From: Ananas comosus | Lineage: Eukaryota > Streptophyta > Magnoliopsida > Poales > Bromeliaceae | Assembly: GCF_001540865.1 (NCBI RefSeq) | Contig: NC_033623.1 | Coordinates: 7,709,610 to 7,773,609 of the forward strand | DNA: 64,000 nt | Direction of reading: 5' to 3' | Shown: piece by piece, positions 23,670 through 36,900 of the stretch | Numbering within the stretch: position 1 is the stretch's first letter | Layout: the number at the start of each line of letters is the position of its first letter | Program-made: the position numbers and the translations under genes | Notes under the pieces: model-generated | Told to the model about the DNA's origin: nothing | What the model saw: the letters and a program-made list of their open reading frames with translations, nothing else | Databases searched by the model: none

Positions 23670-25689
23670 TCCTTACAAAAGAAAATGATGAATCGTTGAG
23701 ACTGCACCTTTTCCCCGCTCGCAAGGCTCTCGCAAAAAAGGTGGGGGGCACTTTGTTTGAGATAAAAAAAATTTTTAAAATTCAAATTAAGAATATAGAA
23801 GGAAGGAAATAGAGAAAGAAAAGATTCAAAAAAAGGAAAGAAACCAATATTTATAAATTTTTGAATAATTTCCAAAAGAAGGAAAATCCTACCTTATTTG
23901 GATTCTTCAAAAAAAAAAAAGGAAAAAAAGAAAAGGAATGAAAAAAAAGTAAAGAAAAAAAATTTTCTTTCTTTTGTTGATTCCTTCCCACTCGTGGACA
24001 GGGGGATTTGACCCCCCTCATCTGTGCGCTGGCAGTAAGAAAAGGAGGGGGTGTGCTGTGTGCACACCCTTCTCCCAACTAGCTAGTACAAAAAAAAAAA
24101 AGGAAAAAAGAAAAAAGCTTGGCTTTCTCATTCGGCGATGGTACACCACGACGATTCCGATGACGACGACGACAACGATCATGGCGACTTCTACGCCAAC
24201 AAAGGATATCGCATGCATACAAATGGTGTAAATGCGATCTTTTTATTGGTTTGATCAACACAATCATCTTTGTGATAGGTTTAAACCGATCAAATTCGAC
24301 ATTAAATCGTCACTTTCACTGTGCGTAGGTATCGCTAATCCCTATACTGAGCGGCCATCGTCGTGATAGGCTTGACACAATCAAAGGGTTGATCGAGCAG
24401 CCATCTTCGTGATAGGCTCGACACGATCAAACCCACGTATGCATCGCCAATCCTTATATCGAGCGGCCATCTTTAGATAGGCTCGACATGGTCAAAGGGT
24501 TGATTGAACGGGCATCTTCGTGATAGGCTCGACACGATCAAACCCACATATTTGGACAATAAAAAAAAATAAAAAATGAAAATGAAGAACATATTTTGAT
24601 TTGCCACCTTCGTGATAGGCATTGCTCGAATTATTCGCCATTTTCGTGATAGGCACGATTCGTCTTGATCAACTCGCCATCTTCGTGATAGGCATTATTC
24701 GAACCTCATGTCATCTTCGTGATAGGCACGGTACGATTCAACTACATCGCTATTTTCGTGATAGGCACATATTTGATTAAATCACCATCTTCGTGATAGG
24801 CTCAATATGATCAAATTCGCATACTTGGATAAAAAAAATAAATAAATAAAAGAAAAAAAGGAGAAGAAGAAAAGAATGAAAGAAAAAAGAAAGAAAAAAA
24901 AAGAAAGAAAAAAAGAGAGAAAGTTGGGTCCTCTCCCTCAGTAAAAAAGAAAAAAAAAAGAGAACAAAGAAAAAAGAAAAAACAAAGAAATAAAAAAAAA
25001 AGAGGAAATAGGTTCGGAGCTATTTAATTGAAAAGGGCTCAATCCATAATTTACTTATGAGCCCAATAAACAAAATTTCATAAGCAGTTCACAAAGAAAA
25101 ATAAAACCTAAAGCACAAAGCCCACATGTAGATTCGGGTCCAAAACCAGTAAAGCCCGAAGCCCAGCATATATACAGATTTGGGTTCAAAACCAATAAAA
25201 ATCCATATAAATAAATTCCTCGATCTAGCCCTCATGCAGATTCGGGCCCAAAACCTGTAGAGCCTGAAACCCAGCCCACATGCAGATTTGGGCCCAAAAC
25301 ATGTAAAGCCTAAAACCTATCTCAGCCCAAAATCAATAAAAATCCATATGAATAAATTCGTCAACCCAAAGTCTACAAATAAAACACATAATCCACAAAT
25401 AAAACCCAAAAACCCAAAGTCCACAAATAAAATCCTATTTAATTTATTCTATAAACAAACCCACGAAAGCCCAAAAGCATAAAGTCCGAATTACTAAAGC
25501 TATATCATCCAAATGCCTCAAACCCAAACCAAATTCAGCCAATTAATTTCATTGGCTTTCCAAATGCACTTCTATCATGAATCAATTTCATGAACCCATT
25601 TCATGGGATTTCCAAATGGGCCCCTATCATGAGTTAATTTCATGAACCCACTTTATGAGCTTTCCAAATGGCCCACTATCATGAATTAA

Positions 25690-26805
25690 CTAGTGAAGGA
25701 CCCGCGCGTTGCGGCGGAACGATTCTGCAGAAATAAATATATAAATAAAATAAATAATAGTAAAAAAAAGAGTCAAAAAATTGTATAAAAAAATAACTAA
25801 AAAATAAACAACTATTGCTGTAATAAAATTATAAGAAAGATTACAAAAAATAAAGACAAAAATCATACTAATAAGAAATTATATATAATTATATTTATAC
25901 TTATATATATTATAATTATTATTATAATTATATATAATTTTTAGAAAAATTGATTTATTGTTCTTACATTTTGCCTCTATTCTTCTTTTATCTATCTTAT
26001 CCTTTTATTTTTATTTTTTTTTACTTTTTTTATGTTTCATTTTTAAATTTCCTTCATTATTTTTTATATATTTTTAATAATTCTTTTATTCAGCTTAATT
26101 AAAATTTATATTGAATACAAATAATTTAACTTATTTAAAAATTATTTATATATTTTAAATTTTTATAAAAATAAATAAAAATTTAGATTGAATTAAAAAA
26201 ATTTATAAATTTTTTTAATCATATATTAAGAGAACAAATATATAAAAAAATAATTAAAAAGAAAAAAGTAGAAACAGACAAAAACAGAAAAAAAAAAAAT
26301 CCCTTCTCTCTCCTCTCCTCTCCCCTCAGCTGGGCCCCGCCCTCTCCTCTCTCTCCTCTCCTCTCCCGTTCTCTCCCGCGCCACGCGGCGGCCCCGCCGA
26401 GCGCGCCGGCCTGCCGGCGCGCCGCCCGCGCGCAGGTCACGCGCGCCGGCCGCTCTCTCCCTCTCCTCCCTCCTCTCCCCGCCGCACGCGGTGCCCCGCC
26501 CCACGTGCCCGCTGCCCGCCAGCCCGCTTCCGCCCGCGCCACGCGCGCCCCGCCATAGCACGCCCGCGCGCCCGCGCCCCGTGCTCACCCCTGCCGCGCC
26601 TCCGTCGCCGCCACCTGTCCCGCCGCGCCCGCGCCGCTCGGCTTCCTGCCGCCCCGCGTGCCCGGCTCGCCCGCGTCCCCGCGCGTGCCCGCACCACGCG
26701 GCGCCCCGCCACGCACGCCCACCTGTCCGCGCCCCGCGCTCGCCGCTGCCCGCGCCTCCACGCTCGCCACCTGTTCCAAAACTGAGAATTCATGTATGTT
26801 ATAGA
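25690..26805 (-). mobile_element. Non-autonomous Helitron with GC-rich cargo
   Basis: On the minus strand it starts TCTATAACATACATGAATTC and ends with a hairpin-forming CCGCCGCAACGCGCGGG block then CTAG, inserted between A and T. Host sequence on both sides rejoins as GAATTA-A|TTTCATGAACCC, exactly the neighbouring repeat unit. No target duplication exists, as expected for Helitrons. There is no Rep/helicase ORF. Confidence 0.85.
26320..26775. other. Extremely GC-rich segment inside the Helitron
   Basis: About 450 bp of CGCGCCGGCC / GCCCGCGCC text, unlike anything else in this AT-rich window. Long ORFs in both directions (for example 26491-26865 plus, 26437-26811 minus) are compositional; they show only Pro/Ala/Arg runs and no domain. 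It may be a captured fragment of a CpG-rich gene start. Confidence 0.75.
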
Positions 26806-26929
26806 TTTCATGAACCCATTTCATGGGCTTTTCAAATGTGCCCCTATCATGAATTAATTTCCTGAACCCATTTCATAGGCTTTCCAAATTGGCCCCTATC
26901 ATGAACTAATTTCATGAATCAATTTCACT

Positions 26930-29338
26930 GAATTCAAAATCAAATCGACCAACAAGTCGTTAAACTAAACATATGACCATCAAGTCGTTAAACTAAACAT
27001 TCGACCATCAAGTCGTTAAACTGAACATATGACCATCAAGTCGTTAAACTGAACATTTGACCTTCAAGTCGTTAAACTGAATTCAAATTCAAATTGACCA
27101 TCAAGTCGTTAAACTGAAATCAAATTCAAATTGACCATATAGTCGTTAAACTGAATATTTAACCGTCAAGTCGTTGAACTGAATTCAAATTCAAATCAAC
27201 CATCAAGTCTTTAAACTGAACATTGACCATCAAGTCATTAAACTAAACATTTGACCTTCAAGTCGTTAAATTGAATTCAAATTCAAATCAACCATCAAAT
27301 CGTTAAACTGAACATTTGACCATCAAGTCGTTAAACTAAACATTTGACCATCAAGTCGTTAAACTAAACATTTGACCATCAAGTCGTTAAACTAAATTCA
27401 AATTCAAATTGAACATCATGTCGTTAAATTGAATATTTGACCGTCAAGTCGTTAAACTAATTTCAAATTCAAATTGAACCTCAAGTTGTTAAACTGAACG
27501 AATGACCATCAAGTTGTTAAACTGAATATATGACTGTCAAGTCGTTAAACTGAACATCTAACCGTCAAGTCGTTAAACTGAGTTCAAACTCAAATTGACC
27601 GGCAAGTTGTTAAATTGAGCAATCAAATTAAACTCCTTTTGACTGCCTAGTCGTTAAACTAAGCGAACTGAATTCAAAATCAAATGACCATCAAATCGTT
27701 AAACTGAATTCAAATTCAAGTCGATCGCCATGTCGTTAAACTGAGCAACATAACTCAAATCGATCGCTATGTGCTTAAACTGAGAACCTTAATTCCAAGC
27801 CGACCGCTATGTCGTTAAATTGAGCAACTCAAATCAAGTCGACCGCCATGTCGTTAAACTGAGTAACTTAACTCAAATCGACCGCCATGTCTTTAAACTG
27901 AGCAACTCAATTCAAGTCGACTGCCATGTTGTTATACTGAGCAACTCAACTCAAGTCGACCGCTATGTCGTTAAACTGAGCAACTTAACTCAAATTGACT
28001 GTCGTGTTTTTAAATTGAGCACCTAAATTTCAAGCCGACCGCCATGTTGTTAAATTGAGCACAGCAACCTCAAGCCGACCGCCAAGTCATGAAAATGCGT
28101 ACCTCAACCCCAAGCCGACTGCCATGTCGCTAAATTGAGCATCTTAACTTCAACAGACCGTTAAGTCGCTAAACTGAGTAAATCAAGTTCAGATATGACC
28201 GTCAAGTCGTTAAACTAAGCAAATGACCGTCAAGTCGTTAAACTGGGCAAATGACTATCAAGTCGTTAAACAAAATTCAAATTCAAATTCAAATTGATCA
28301 TCAAGTCGTTAAACTGAATTAAAATTCAAATGACAATCAAGTCATTAAACTGAATATTTGACTGTCAAATGATCGTTAAACTAAATTAAAATTCAAAATG
28401 ACTATCAAGTCGTTAAACTGAATTAAAATACAAATCGACCGCCAAGTCAATAAACTGAGCAAATCATTACAAACTCTTTTGACCGCCAAGTTATTAAACA
28501 GAGCAAATTAAAATTAAACTCAACCTTAACTTACTTTAACCGACTATCATGTCGCTAAACTGAACACCTCAGCTTCAAGCGGATCGCCACATCGTTAACT
28601 GAGCAACTCAACTTAAGTCGACCGCCACGTCGCTAAACTGAGCTACTCAACTCAAGCCGACCGCCACGTCGCTAAACTAAGCTACTCAATTCAAGCCGAC
28701 TACCACGTCGTTAAACTGAGCTATTCAAATCAAGCCAACTGCCACGTCGCTAAACTGAGCCACTCAAATCTGGTCGACCGCCATGTCGTTAAACTGAGCA
28801 ACTCAACTTCAAGCCGACCGCCACGTTATAAACTGAGCTACTCAACTTCAAGTTGACCGCCACGTCATCAAATTGAGCGATTCAATTTCAATCCAACAGC
28901 CACGTCGTGAAACTGAGCGACTCAACTCAAGTCGACCACCACATCGTTAAACTGAGCGACTCAACTCAAGCCGACTGCCACGTCGTTAAATTGAGCGACT
29001 TAACTCATGCCAATCGCCACGTCGTTAAACTAAGCAATTCAATATCAAGCCGACCGCCGTGTCGTTAAACTGAGCAACTCAACCTTAAGCTGATCGACCG
29101 CCATGTCATTAAACTAAGCACTATAACTTCAAACCGACTGCCACGTCGTTAAACTGAGCTACTCAAATCAAGCCGGCCGCCATATCGTTAAACTGAGCAT
29201 CTCATTCTCAACTTGATTGCCATGTCGTTAAAATGAGCATCTCAATCTCAAGCCGACTACCATGTCGTTAAACTGAACACTTCAACCTAAAGCCGACCGC
29301 CATGTCGTTAAACTGATCAACTCAACTCAAACCGACAG
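26930..29338 (+). repeat. GTCGTTAAACTGA satellite array, copy 2 (left part)
   Basis: Same unit classes and same directional change of linker as at 19740-21919. It is interrupted at GACAG by an LTR and resumes at 31811. The ORF at 27820-28026 is a by-product of the repeat. Confidence 0.92.
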
Positions 29339-31810
29339 TGTAACATACCACGTCCCTTGTAAATCGTGCCGGGTTCCGTCAAATGAGCGGAACGCGAAAT
29401 TGAACGAGTTTGGGTGGACCCTAAGCCCGTTAGAGTCCATAAGTGAGGCTAGAAGGGACCCGAGAGAGTAATCTGAAAATCTGGCTAAGTCCCAGATTTT
29501 GTGCTCTCGGGGACCGGTCCCTGAAGGAGAGACCGGTCCCCGTACGCGTAGCCTGTCAGGAAGTCCTAAGGCAACCGGTCCCTGGTGGTGAGACCGGTCC
29601 TCGGGAGACCGGTCCCTGAAGGGGCAGACCGGTCCCTCGCTGCGCAACAGCTGAAAAACCCGAAAATTTGGCTAAGTCCTGGAACACCCACGTTCGGGAA
29701 CCGGTCCCTGGTCGGGGAGACCGGTCCCCGAAGGCGAAAAATGCCCATTATGGGCAGTTCAAGAAGAAACAAGTGGAGGGGCTTAAGTGCAATTGTTACA
29801 ACACTATATATGACTCATCCCCTCTCTCCCACAGCCATTTCCACCCTTCTCACCCATTTCCTCTCTTTCTCTCTCTAGAACTCATGCTCTAGAACTTGGA
29901 GAAGAAGAAGAAGAAGTGAAGAGGAGGAGGATTTGGAGGCTTTGGAGGCTTCTACAAGCTCCCCTACAAGGAGGACTTGGAGGAGCTAGGGCTAAGGTGA
30001 GTTTTGGTAGAAATGAGCCTAGGGTTTGGATTTTGGTTTACGAAATGGGAGCTTTGTGCTCCCTAGAGGCTTTAAAGGCTCTTTTGAGCCATGTACACCA
30101 TGGTTCTCATGAGAGCTTAAAGTGCTCTCATGGTGAATCCTTGGAAGTGGTGTTTGGAGCCCTAGGGTTGGTACCAAAGGTCTAAAAACCTTGCTAGAAT
30201 GCTTCTTAGATGATCCTAAGCTATTCCTTGCTTAGGGTTGGGATCGATTCTTGAGGAAATCCTAAATGACATTATTAGGGCGTGGATTTGGGGCTTTTGC
30301 CCTAGGATTTTTCGGGGACAAATTGACCCCGTAGAAACCTAATTGGGGGTGCCCTAAACACGTTGGACAACTCCGTTTAACCTTGCGAAAATGATAGAGT
30401 GTAGTTCATGTACAAAAAGGCCTAATATGGCACTATTTTGATTATAGGACGCGGAATCGGCTTTCGTAAAGTGCGGGAGCTTTCATAATCTACACCCACA
30501 CAACCAATAAAGGTGGGGGGTGCACGCCGGAATCGTTGGATTCCCTTCTATGTCTGTTTTCTCTATTCTTGAGCATATATGTTTTATAAATACCCATTCA
30601 TGCATAGTAGGGTAGTTACATGTGGAACTTGGTTTGACTTCTTTATATGCTTCTAACGTAGTTGAACATAGAGAACGATAGAACCAAAATGGACACGTGT
30701 GATTGGACCCTCAAGTTGTGTGAATGTGAGGATGGACTTGGATAATAGAAAACAAGGGTGACATTGACATAGGAACAAGATTTGCGTTGAGAGATGAACC
30801 GTCGAATATAGTTTAACCCATTTTGACATCGTCAAAGGTAAAGCCTTGAGATTGGAAAGAATGAATAGGTAGAGACCTAACATGACATCGACATTGTGAT
30901 CAGTGGCTATGAATCCTCAAGTTGGGGATTAGATCGACACTCACATTACGTCTTGGCTTGAGGGTGGTCGCTCTCCGTCGAGCGGTGCGCTCCGGAGTTG
31001 GTCACCACTGGGCATGGTAAAGTCCCACCAGTTGACGGTCCCTAGGGAGGTTCGAGTCCCCCGTTATTAAGGGATTTTGGGTTGTGAGTTATTGGGGTTA
31101 ACAGAGTTAACCGGTAAAATTGGGTAAGAGCCAAAACTTGATTATGATTGGAGCATGCATGCATTTCTATTATCGCATTGAGATTTATAGCTACTGATTT
31201 CTTTTTGCAGGCATAGTATTAGTTGCTTTCAGTATTGGTTACATTTCTTTCCTTTGAAATACTTATGCCTGGATAGACCTAGTGGGTAAGTCGGCGAGGT
31301 CGGATGCCGAACCCACTGGGAACTTCGTTGTAGTTCTCACACCACTAACCCTGCAGGTCCTAGCACGAGCGGGGCGGCGGAGGACCGCGGCAAGGGTTTG
31401 GCGCCGTAGGTAGCGGCCATCGGGACTCTATACATTTTGTAGTCATTCCCTTTTGTTATAAATGTATCAACTTTATTTCGTTGATTTAGGAATGAAAAGT
31501 GTAAACAATCATGTATTTGGTGGATGGCTAAATGTAAAAGATATGATGGCTGAATGAATGTAATAGTTTTGTTTACTTGAATTTGGTTTAAATGAAATCA
31601 AATATCATGAGTGATGTATATTTAGCTTAGAGCTTTCGCTTCCGTTGTTGCTTGCCCTCGTGCAAGCCTTGTATTATATATGCAATTCTCTTGTTGATTG
31701 TCTATTTATACTTGTGGTAGAGCCTTGGGCGGACAGGGGAGGCTCTGTCCGTTCGGCGTCTGTTGACGTGACCCGAACCCGACCAAATTGGCGGGGATTG
31801 GGGCGTGACA
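29339..31810 (+). mobile_element. Solo LTR A (2.47 kb)
   Basis: Starts TGTAACATACCACG, ends GGGGCGTGACA, with the 5-bp target duplication GACAG at 29334-29338 and 31811-31815. No coding domain lies inside, so it is a solo LTR. It contains about eight ACCGGTCC palindromic motifs at 29513-29732, a GCTCCGGAGT motif near 30990, and GGGAACTTCGTTGTAGTTCTCAC near 31318. Confidence 0.92.
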
Positions 31811-32790
31811 GACAGCCATGTCGTTAAAATGAGTAACTCAACTTCAAGACGACCGTCTTGTTGTTAAACTGAGCGCTACAACTTCAAGCCGAAAGTCATG
31901 TCGTTAAACTGAACACTACAACCTCAAGCCGACCGCCACGTCGTTAAACTAAGCGACTCAACTGAAGCCGATCGCCACGTCATTAAATTGAGTGATTCAA
32001 CTTCAAGTCGACCGTCGCGTCGTTAAACTAAGCAACTCAACATTAAGCCGACCGCCATATTATTAAACTGAGCACTATAGCTTTAAACCGACAGCCATGT
32101 CAGTAAACTGAGCTACTCAAATCAAGCCGACTGCCATGTCATTAAACTGAGTGACTCAATCTCAAGCCGACTGCCATGTTGTTAAAATAAGTATCTCAAC
32201 CTCAAGCCGACTGCCATGTCATTAAACTGAGCTTTTCAACCTAAAGCCGACCGTTATGTCGTTAAATTGAGCAACTTAACTCAAACTGACCGCCATGTCG
32301 TTAAAATGAGCAACTCAACTTCAAGCTGACCGCCATGTCGTTAAACTGTGCACTATAACTTCAAGCGGACCGTCATGTCGTTAAACTGAGCACTACAACC
32401 TCAAGCCGACCGCTATGTCGTTATACTGAGCTGATCAAACTAAACTCAATTTGACTGCTAAGTCGCTAAACTGAGCAATCAAATCAAACTCAATTTGACC
32501 GCCAAGTCGCTAAACTGAGCAATCAAATCAAACCCAGTTTGACCTCCAAGTCGTTAAACTGAGCAATCGAATCAAACTCTATTTGATTGCTAAGTTGTTA
32601 AACTGAGCAATCAAATCAAACTCTAGTTGACCGCTAAATCGTTAAACTGAGCGATCAAATCAAATTCTATTTGACCGCCAAGTCGCTAAACTGAGCACTC
32701 AAATCAAATTCTATTTGACCGCCAAGTCACTAAACTGAGCCATCAAATCAAACTCAATTCGACCGTCAAGTCGTTAAACTGAGTATTTTA
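31811..32790 (+). repeat. GTCGTTAAACTGA satellite array, copy 2 (right part)
   Basis: Continuation of the array after the solo LTR. The last 350 bp use a distinct unit of about 47 bp with CTAAACTGAGCAATCAAATC and AACTCAATTTGACCGCC. Confidence 0.92.
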
Positions 32791-33917
32791 ATTTTATGGA
32801 ATTCATGTACAGTGGAGGTATGCCCTTGCTTAAGCCATGTACTTGAAATTTATATCAATTCGAGTTCATCTTTATCCTACGGTCTCTTCGTATCATCGAC
32901 ATTAAATTTGGTCTCTTAATCGAGGGTTCCTTAACACTAAAAGTGTGTGACAATTAACAGCAGATTCTTGAGTATGTTGGAAGTATGAACCTGTAATCCT
33001 GATTTCAAAATAAAATTTAAATCAATTTAATCTGTACCATGAACGACCACTCGCCGGAAAAAAGCCTGCGGCAGAACCGGTTCGTTCGCGGCAGACACTC
33101 TTTCCTTTGTCTCTCTCTCTTTCAGCAATTTAATTCTCATGCGACAATAAAGGAGCACATTTAGATGATTAAGCCGACACTTGGAGGCGGTGAGACGTGT
33201 CCATCGCACAAGAGCTCAACAAAGCTAGCCGATTCAAGTTGGCCACTTGAAGACACGTACGGCTCTTCCTCTTGTTACTTGAGAAGCGCTGGATGCACCG
33301 AGGTTAACTTTCTTGTTTTTGTATTGCATACTGATATAAGGTCAATGTCATAGATGCTTATATTCAAGGAGCCTCTTCTTACATGCTGTTGGAATCATTT
33401 TTTTCGTCGTGCTTATATGGAATCAATTTTTCTAAATGTCCAATGAATAATTTTTTAAAAAGGATAGAGTTATAATAATATTTAGATGCACATAGAGCTA
33501 AGTATTCTTGGCACATTCTTTTGTTTTCTGGCCATTTGATATGCAATATATAGTATTGAGTAGATATATACTGATGACTTCTGAATTTTTGCTGTTGTTT
33601 GATTGTATTAGTAAGTATCAACAGCTGGGCATTAAGCTTTCCTTAAGAAATTAAAGACTAATGCTGGTTTATTGCATTTTTTTGTGTAGACTTTAAGCTA
33701 TATATTATTTGGATCACCTATTACATTTTTCTGCTCTGGACTCTCTCAATTGTTTCGTTATATATATGGAAGGCATCTATAATCAATGAAAGTTTGGAGC
33801 CAATTTTGCTAGTGAAAAGTATCACTACAGTGAGAAACTTTAGGCTACATTAAAGCAGGATCATATATTGACCAGGAATTTCCAACTAGTACTGTTTTCA
33901 AAAACCATCTGCACCGT
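32791..33917 (+). other. Upstream region of NPF copy 2
   Basis: No coding exon recognised. Contains the satellite edge, a CT-rich stretch (33100-33122) and AT-rich sequence towards the gene. It likely includes the promoter and 5' leader of the NPF gene starting at 33918. Confidence 0.5.
33759..33767 (+). promoter_or_regulatory. Candidate TATA box of NPF copy 2
   Basis: TATATATAT followed by GGAAGG, about 150 bp before the start codon, which would give a leader of roughly 120 nt. Position and composition fit a plant TATA box; nothing else confirms it. Confidence 0.3.
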
Positions 33918-36900
33918 ATGGCTGAGGTAGATAGAGGCTTCGGACACGAGGAGGAAGCCACAAAGGATGGTTCCGTGGATCTTAAAGGTCGCCCCTTCAT
34001 TCGATCTAAAGGAGGTCGATGGACCGCATGTTCTTTCATTGTAGGTGAGCACTTGCTTAGCTACAAACCACTTCACACACATCTTGCAAGGGTATAAATT
34101 AGCTTCTTACTTACAATCTTAATCACCTGCTCTTTATTTGCAACTTTGTAGGCTACGAAGTTTTTGAGAGGATGGCCTACTATGGAATAGCTACAAACTT
34201 GGTTCTGTATCTCACCGACAAGCTACATGAAGGAACAGTCTCCTCATCAAACAATGTCACCAATTGGGTCGGAACGGTTTGGATGACTCCAATCCTAGGC
34301 GCGTACATAGCCGACGCATATCTCGGTCGATATTGGACTTTCGTGATTGGCTCAGCTATTTATCTTTCGGTATCAACCTTCCTACTCTTAATCATTCTGT
34401 TGTAAGAACAAGATTAGAACGTACATGCCTTAACTGAACTAATGGCTTGCTTGGTTGAATGGTGGAATTGGAATGGATAATGTAATGGAAATAAATTGGA
34501 ATGGTAATTGGAATGACCCACTCCCCCAAAACGTTTGGTTTATTTGTGGATTGAAAATTAGATTGAGTTATTCAAATTTCATTATTTGGTTCATATAAAC
34601 TAAAAAAATTATAGTATACTATAATACTAATTTTACTCTCAAATATAAATTTATATTATTTAAAATTTATAAAAAATATAATACTATTCTCTAATAAGTT
34701 TTCCAAAAAAAAAAATTAAATTTATTTTTAAAAACTTTTATTGATGTGGGTTAGGGATAGGGATTTGAGAGAGGGATTTGAGAGAGGATAGGTAGGTTTT
34801 TTTTTTTTTTTTGATGAGAAAGGGGTGAAGAGAAGGAGGGTGAGATGGTCACATGGGCTTTGGGCTTTCGGAATGAAATCTCAATCCGGGCTAGAAGACC
34901 GGAATCAAGTTGAAGGCTAATGGGCCATTCCCATTCTAGTCCGGATTAGAAATCCCAAACCGATTCATGCAAACCAAACAAAATTAACTGGATTTGATCA
35001 AATCGATTTCTATTCCATACCCAAAATGGATAAACCAAACAAACCCTAACAGTGAAATTCCAGTTGGAATCCAACCTTTAAAATTTTGATTTCACTCTCT
35101 AACATTAGAATATGTCTGAAGTAATTGTTTTTCCATTAGAACTTCATGGTATATTTAACTTTTTTGATAAAATACGCTCTGCGTGGAATATCTTGCAACT
35201 TTATGGAATATTGTGTATGTATAGAGGTTAGAAAATGCTACCTTTTAGTAGAATTTGACGGAAATTTTGGAAAGCAAATATGTTGATAAAATTAAAATTT
35301 TTGAAATTCATGTACTCATAGCAATGCTCCTATGCACCAAAAAGATCTCGGCCCTTAAATTTTTTAAAATGAATGGTGGAGATGTCTTTTAGTTAAAAGG
35401 GTGACCGGCTTTTGTTGCCATAGGTATCAGTCACCCTTTTACCAAGGGTAAATTATTTCCTCGTATATAAAATTAACATGAAGGGCTTTTTTATAAATTT
35501 CTATTTTTATTCCCTTAATGCCCTTCAAGTAATTTGGTAAGATATCCCATTTTATTTTTATAAACTTTTAACCCACAGATATTTTCCTCGAGGCTATTTT
35601 ACCTTTTTTTTTCTTTGTTGACAGAGAAATTCATGTCCAATCTACATTTAAATCTAAATTTAAAATTTGATTTTAATCAATATTTTTAAACTTTAATATT
35701 GTTTTTACTATCGAATGAACAGTTGAATTTAATTTTAAAAATAGAAGCCTTTAATTTAAATAAATAATAAAAGTTATGTTTATAAATACAACATAATTTA
35801 CAATTTAAAATAAGTTAATATTTGATATTTCGTGTCGTTTTAATATCAAATTTACAATTTGAATTGAAATATACTATTCATTTAAACATAAATTTTTTTG
35901 TTCTAAACATTTAAATTAAAATTAAAATTGAATTTAATCTACACAATTATAAAGTTTAAATAAAGGTTTATTACTTATCAAATTAGCACTTGAATTTAAT
36001 TTTAAAATTAGAAGCATTTAATTTAAATAAATAATAAAAGTAATGTTTATAAATACAACATAATTTACAATTTAAAATAAGTTAATATATTTGAAATTTC
36101 ATGTCGTTTTAATGTCAAATTTACAATTTGAATTGAAATAAACTATTCATTTAAACATAAATTTTTTCGTTCTATACATTTAAATTAAAATTAAAATTGA
36201 ATTGAATGTACACAATTATAAAGTTTAAATAAAGATTTATTAGTTATCAAATTAGCACTTTCTAATTTGGTAAGTAACAAAATTAAATAAGGAAACAAAT
36301 ATTTGTATAGGGTTAATCAAATTTAGTAATTAGCTTGTATTTATTTTTCCATATTACCCTTACGAATGGTAACCCGTTGAACAGGTAACTATTATGCAAA
36401 AGTCAATCTCGCCCCTCAAATATGAACGGCTAGATTTAATTTAGCCGGTGTATTGAAGCATTCCCCCTCATTTAAATCTGCGGTATATTCAGATAAAGCC
36501 TGACTACACATCCAATGGAATGATCATGCTTTTTATGATCTATAAATGTAAATAAGAAATCCCTAACTTCTAATATGAACAGGGTATGAGCATGCTAACC
36601 CTAACTGTCTCTCTCCACTCACTGAGGCCACCTGAATGCTGCAACACCCATGCAACACCACTCCAAGTGGGCATATTCTACTTATCACTGTACATAATAG
36701 CGGTCGGGACGGGCGGGACGAAGCCCAACATCTCCACCATGGGTGCAGACCAGTTCGACGACTTCGACCCCAAGGAGAGGAAGCAGAAACTGTCCTTCTT
36801 CAACTGGTGGATGTTCAGCATCTTTTTCGGCACACTGTTTGCCAACACGTTGATCATTTACGTTCAGGACGACGTTGGTTGGGGAATTGGATACGGCATT

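Larger units (their letters stand above)
23745..32790 (+). repeat. Composite tandem-array cassette, copy 2, with nested insertions
   Basis: Same modules as copy 1: CTTTGTTTGAGATAAAA start (23745), CCTTCCCA and GACGACGACGACAACG (23985-24180), GTGATAGGCTCGACACGATC units (24250-24810), polypurine (24830-25010), AAGTCCACAAATAAAA units (25080-25450), TTTCATGAACCCATTTCATGG units (25540-25689 and 26806-26920) and the GTCGTTAAACTGA array (26930-29338, 31816-32790). A Helitron and an LTR interrupt it. The array ends near 32790 with changed linkers (AATCAAATCAAACTC). Confidence 0.85.

Noticed and set aside
26219..26865. Several long overlapping ORFs in both directions (up to 124 aa)
   Set aside because: They come from extreme GC composition inside a Helitron, with Pro/Ala/Arg/Gly runs only and no domain.
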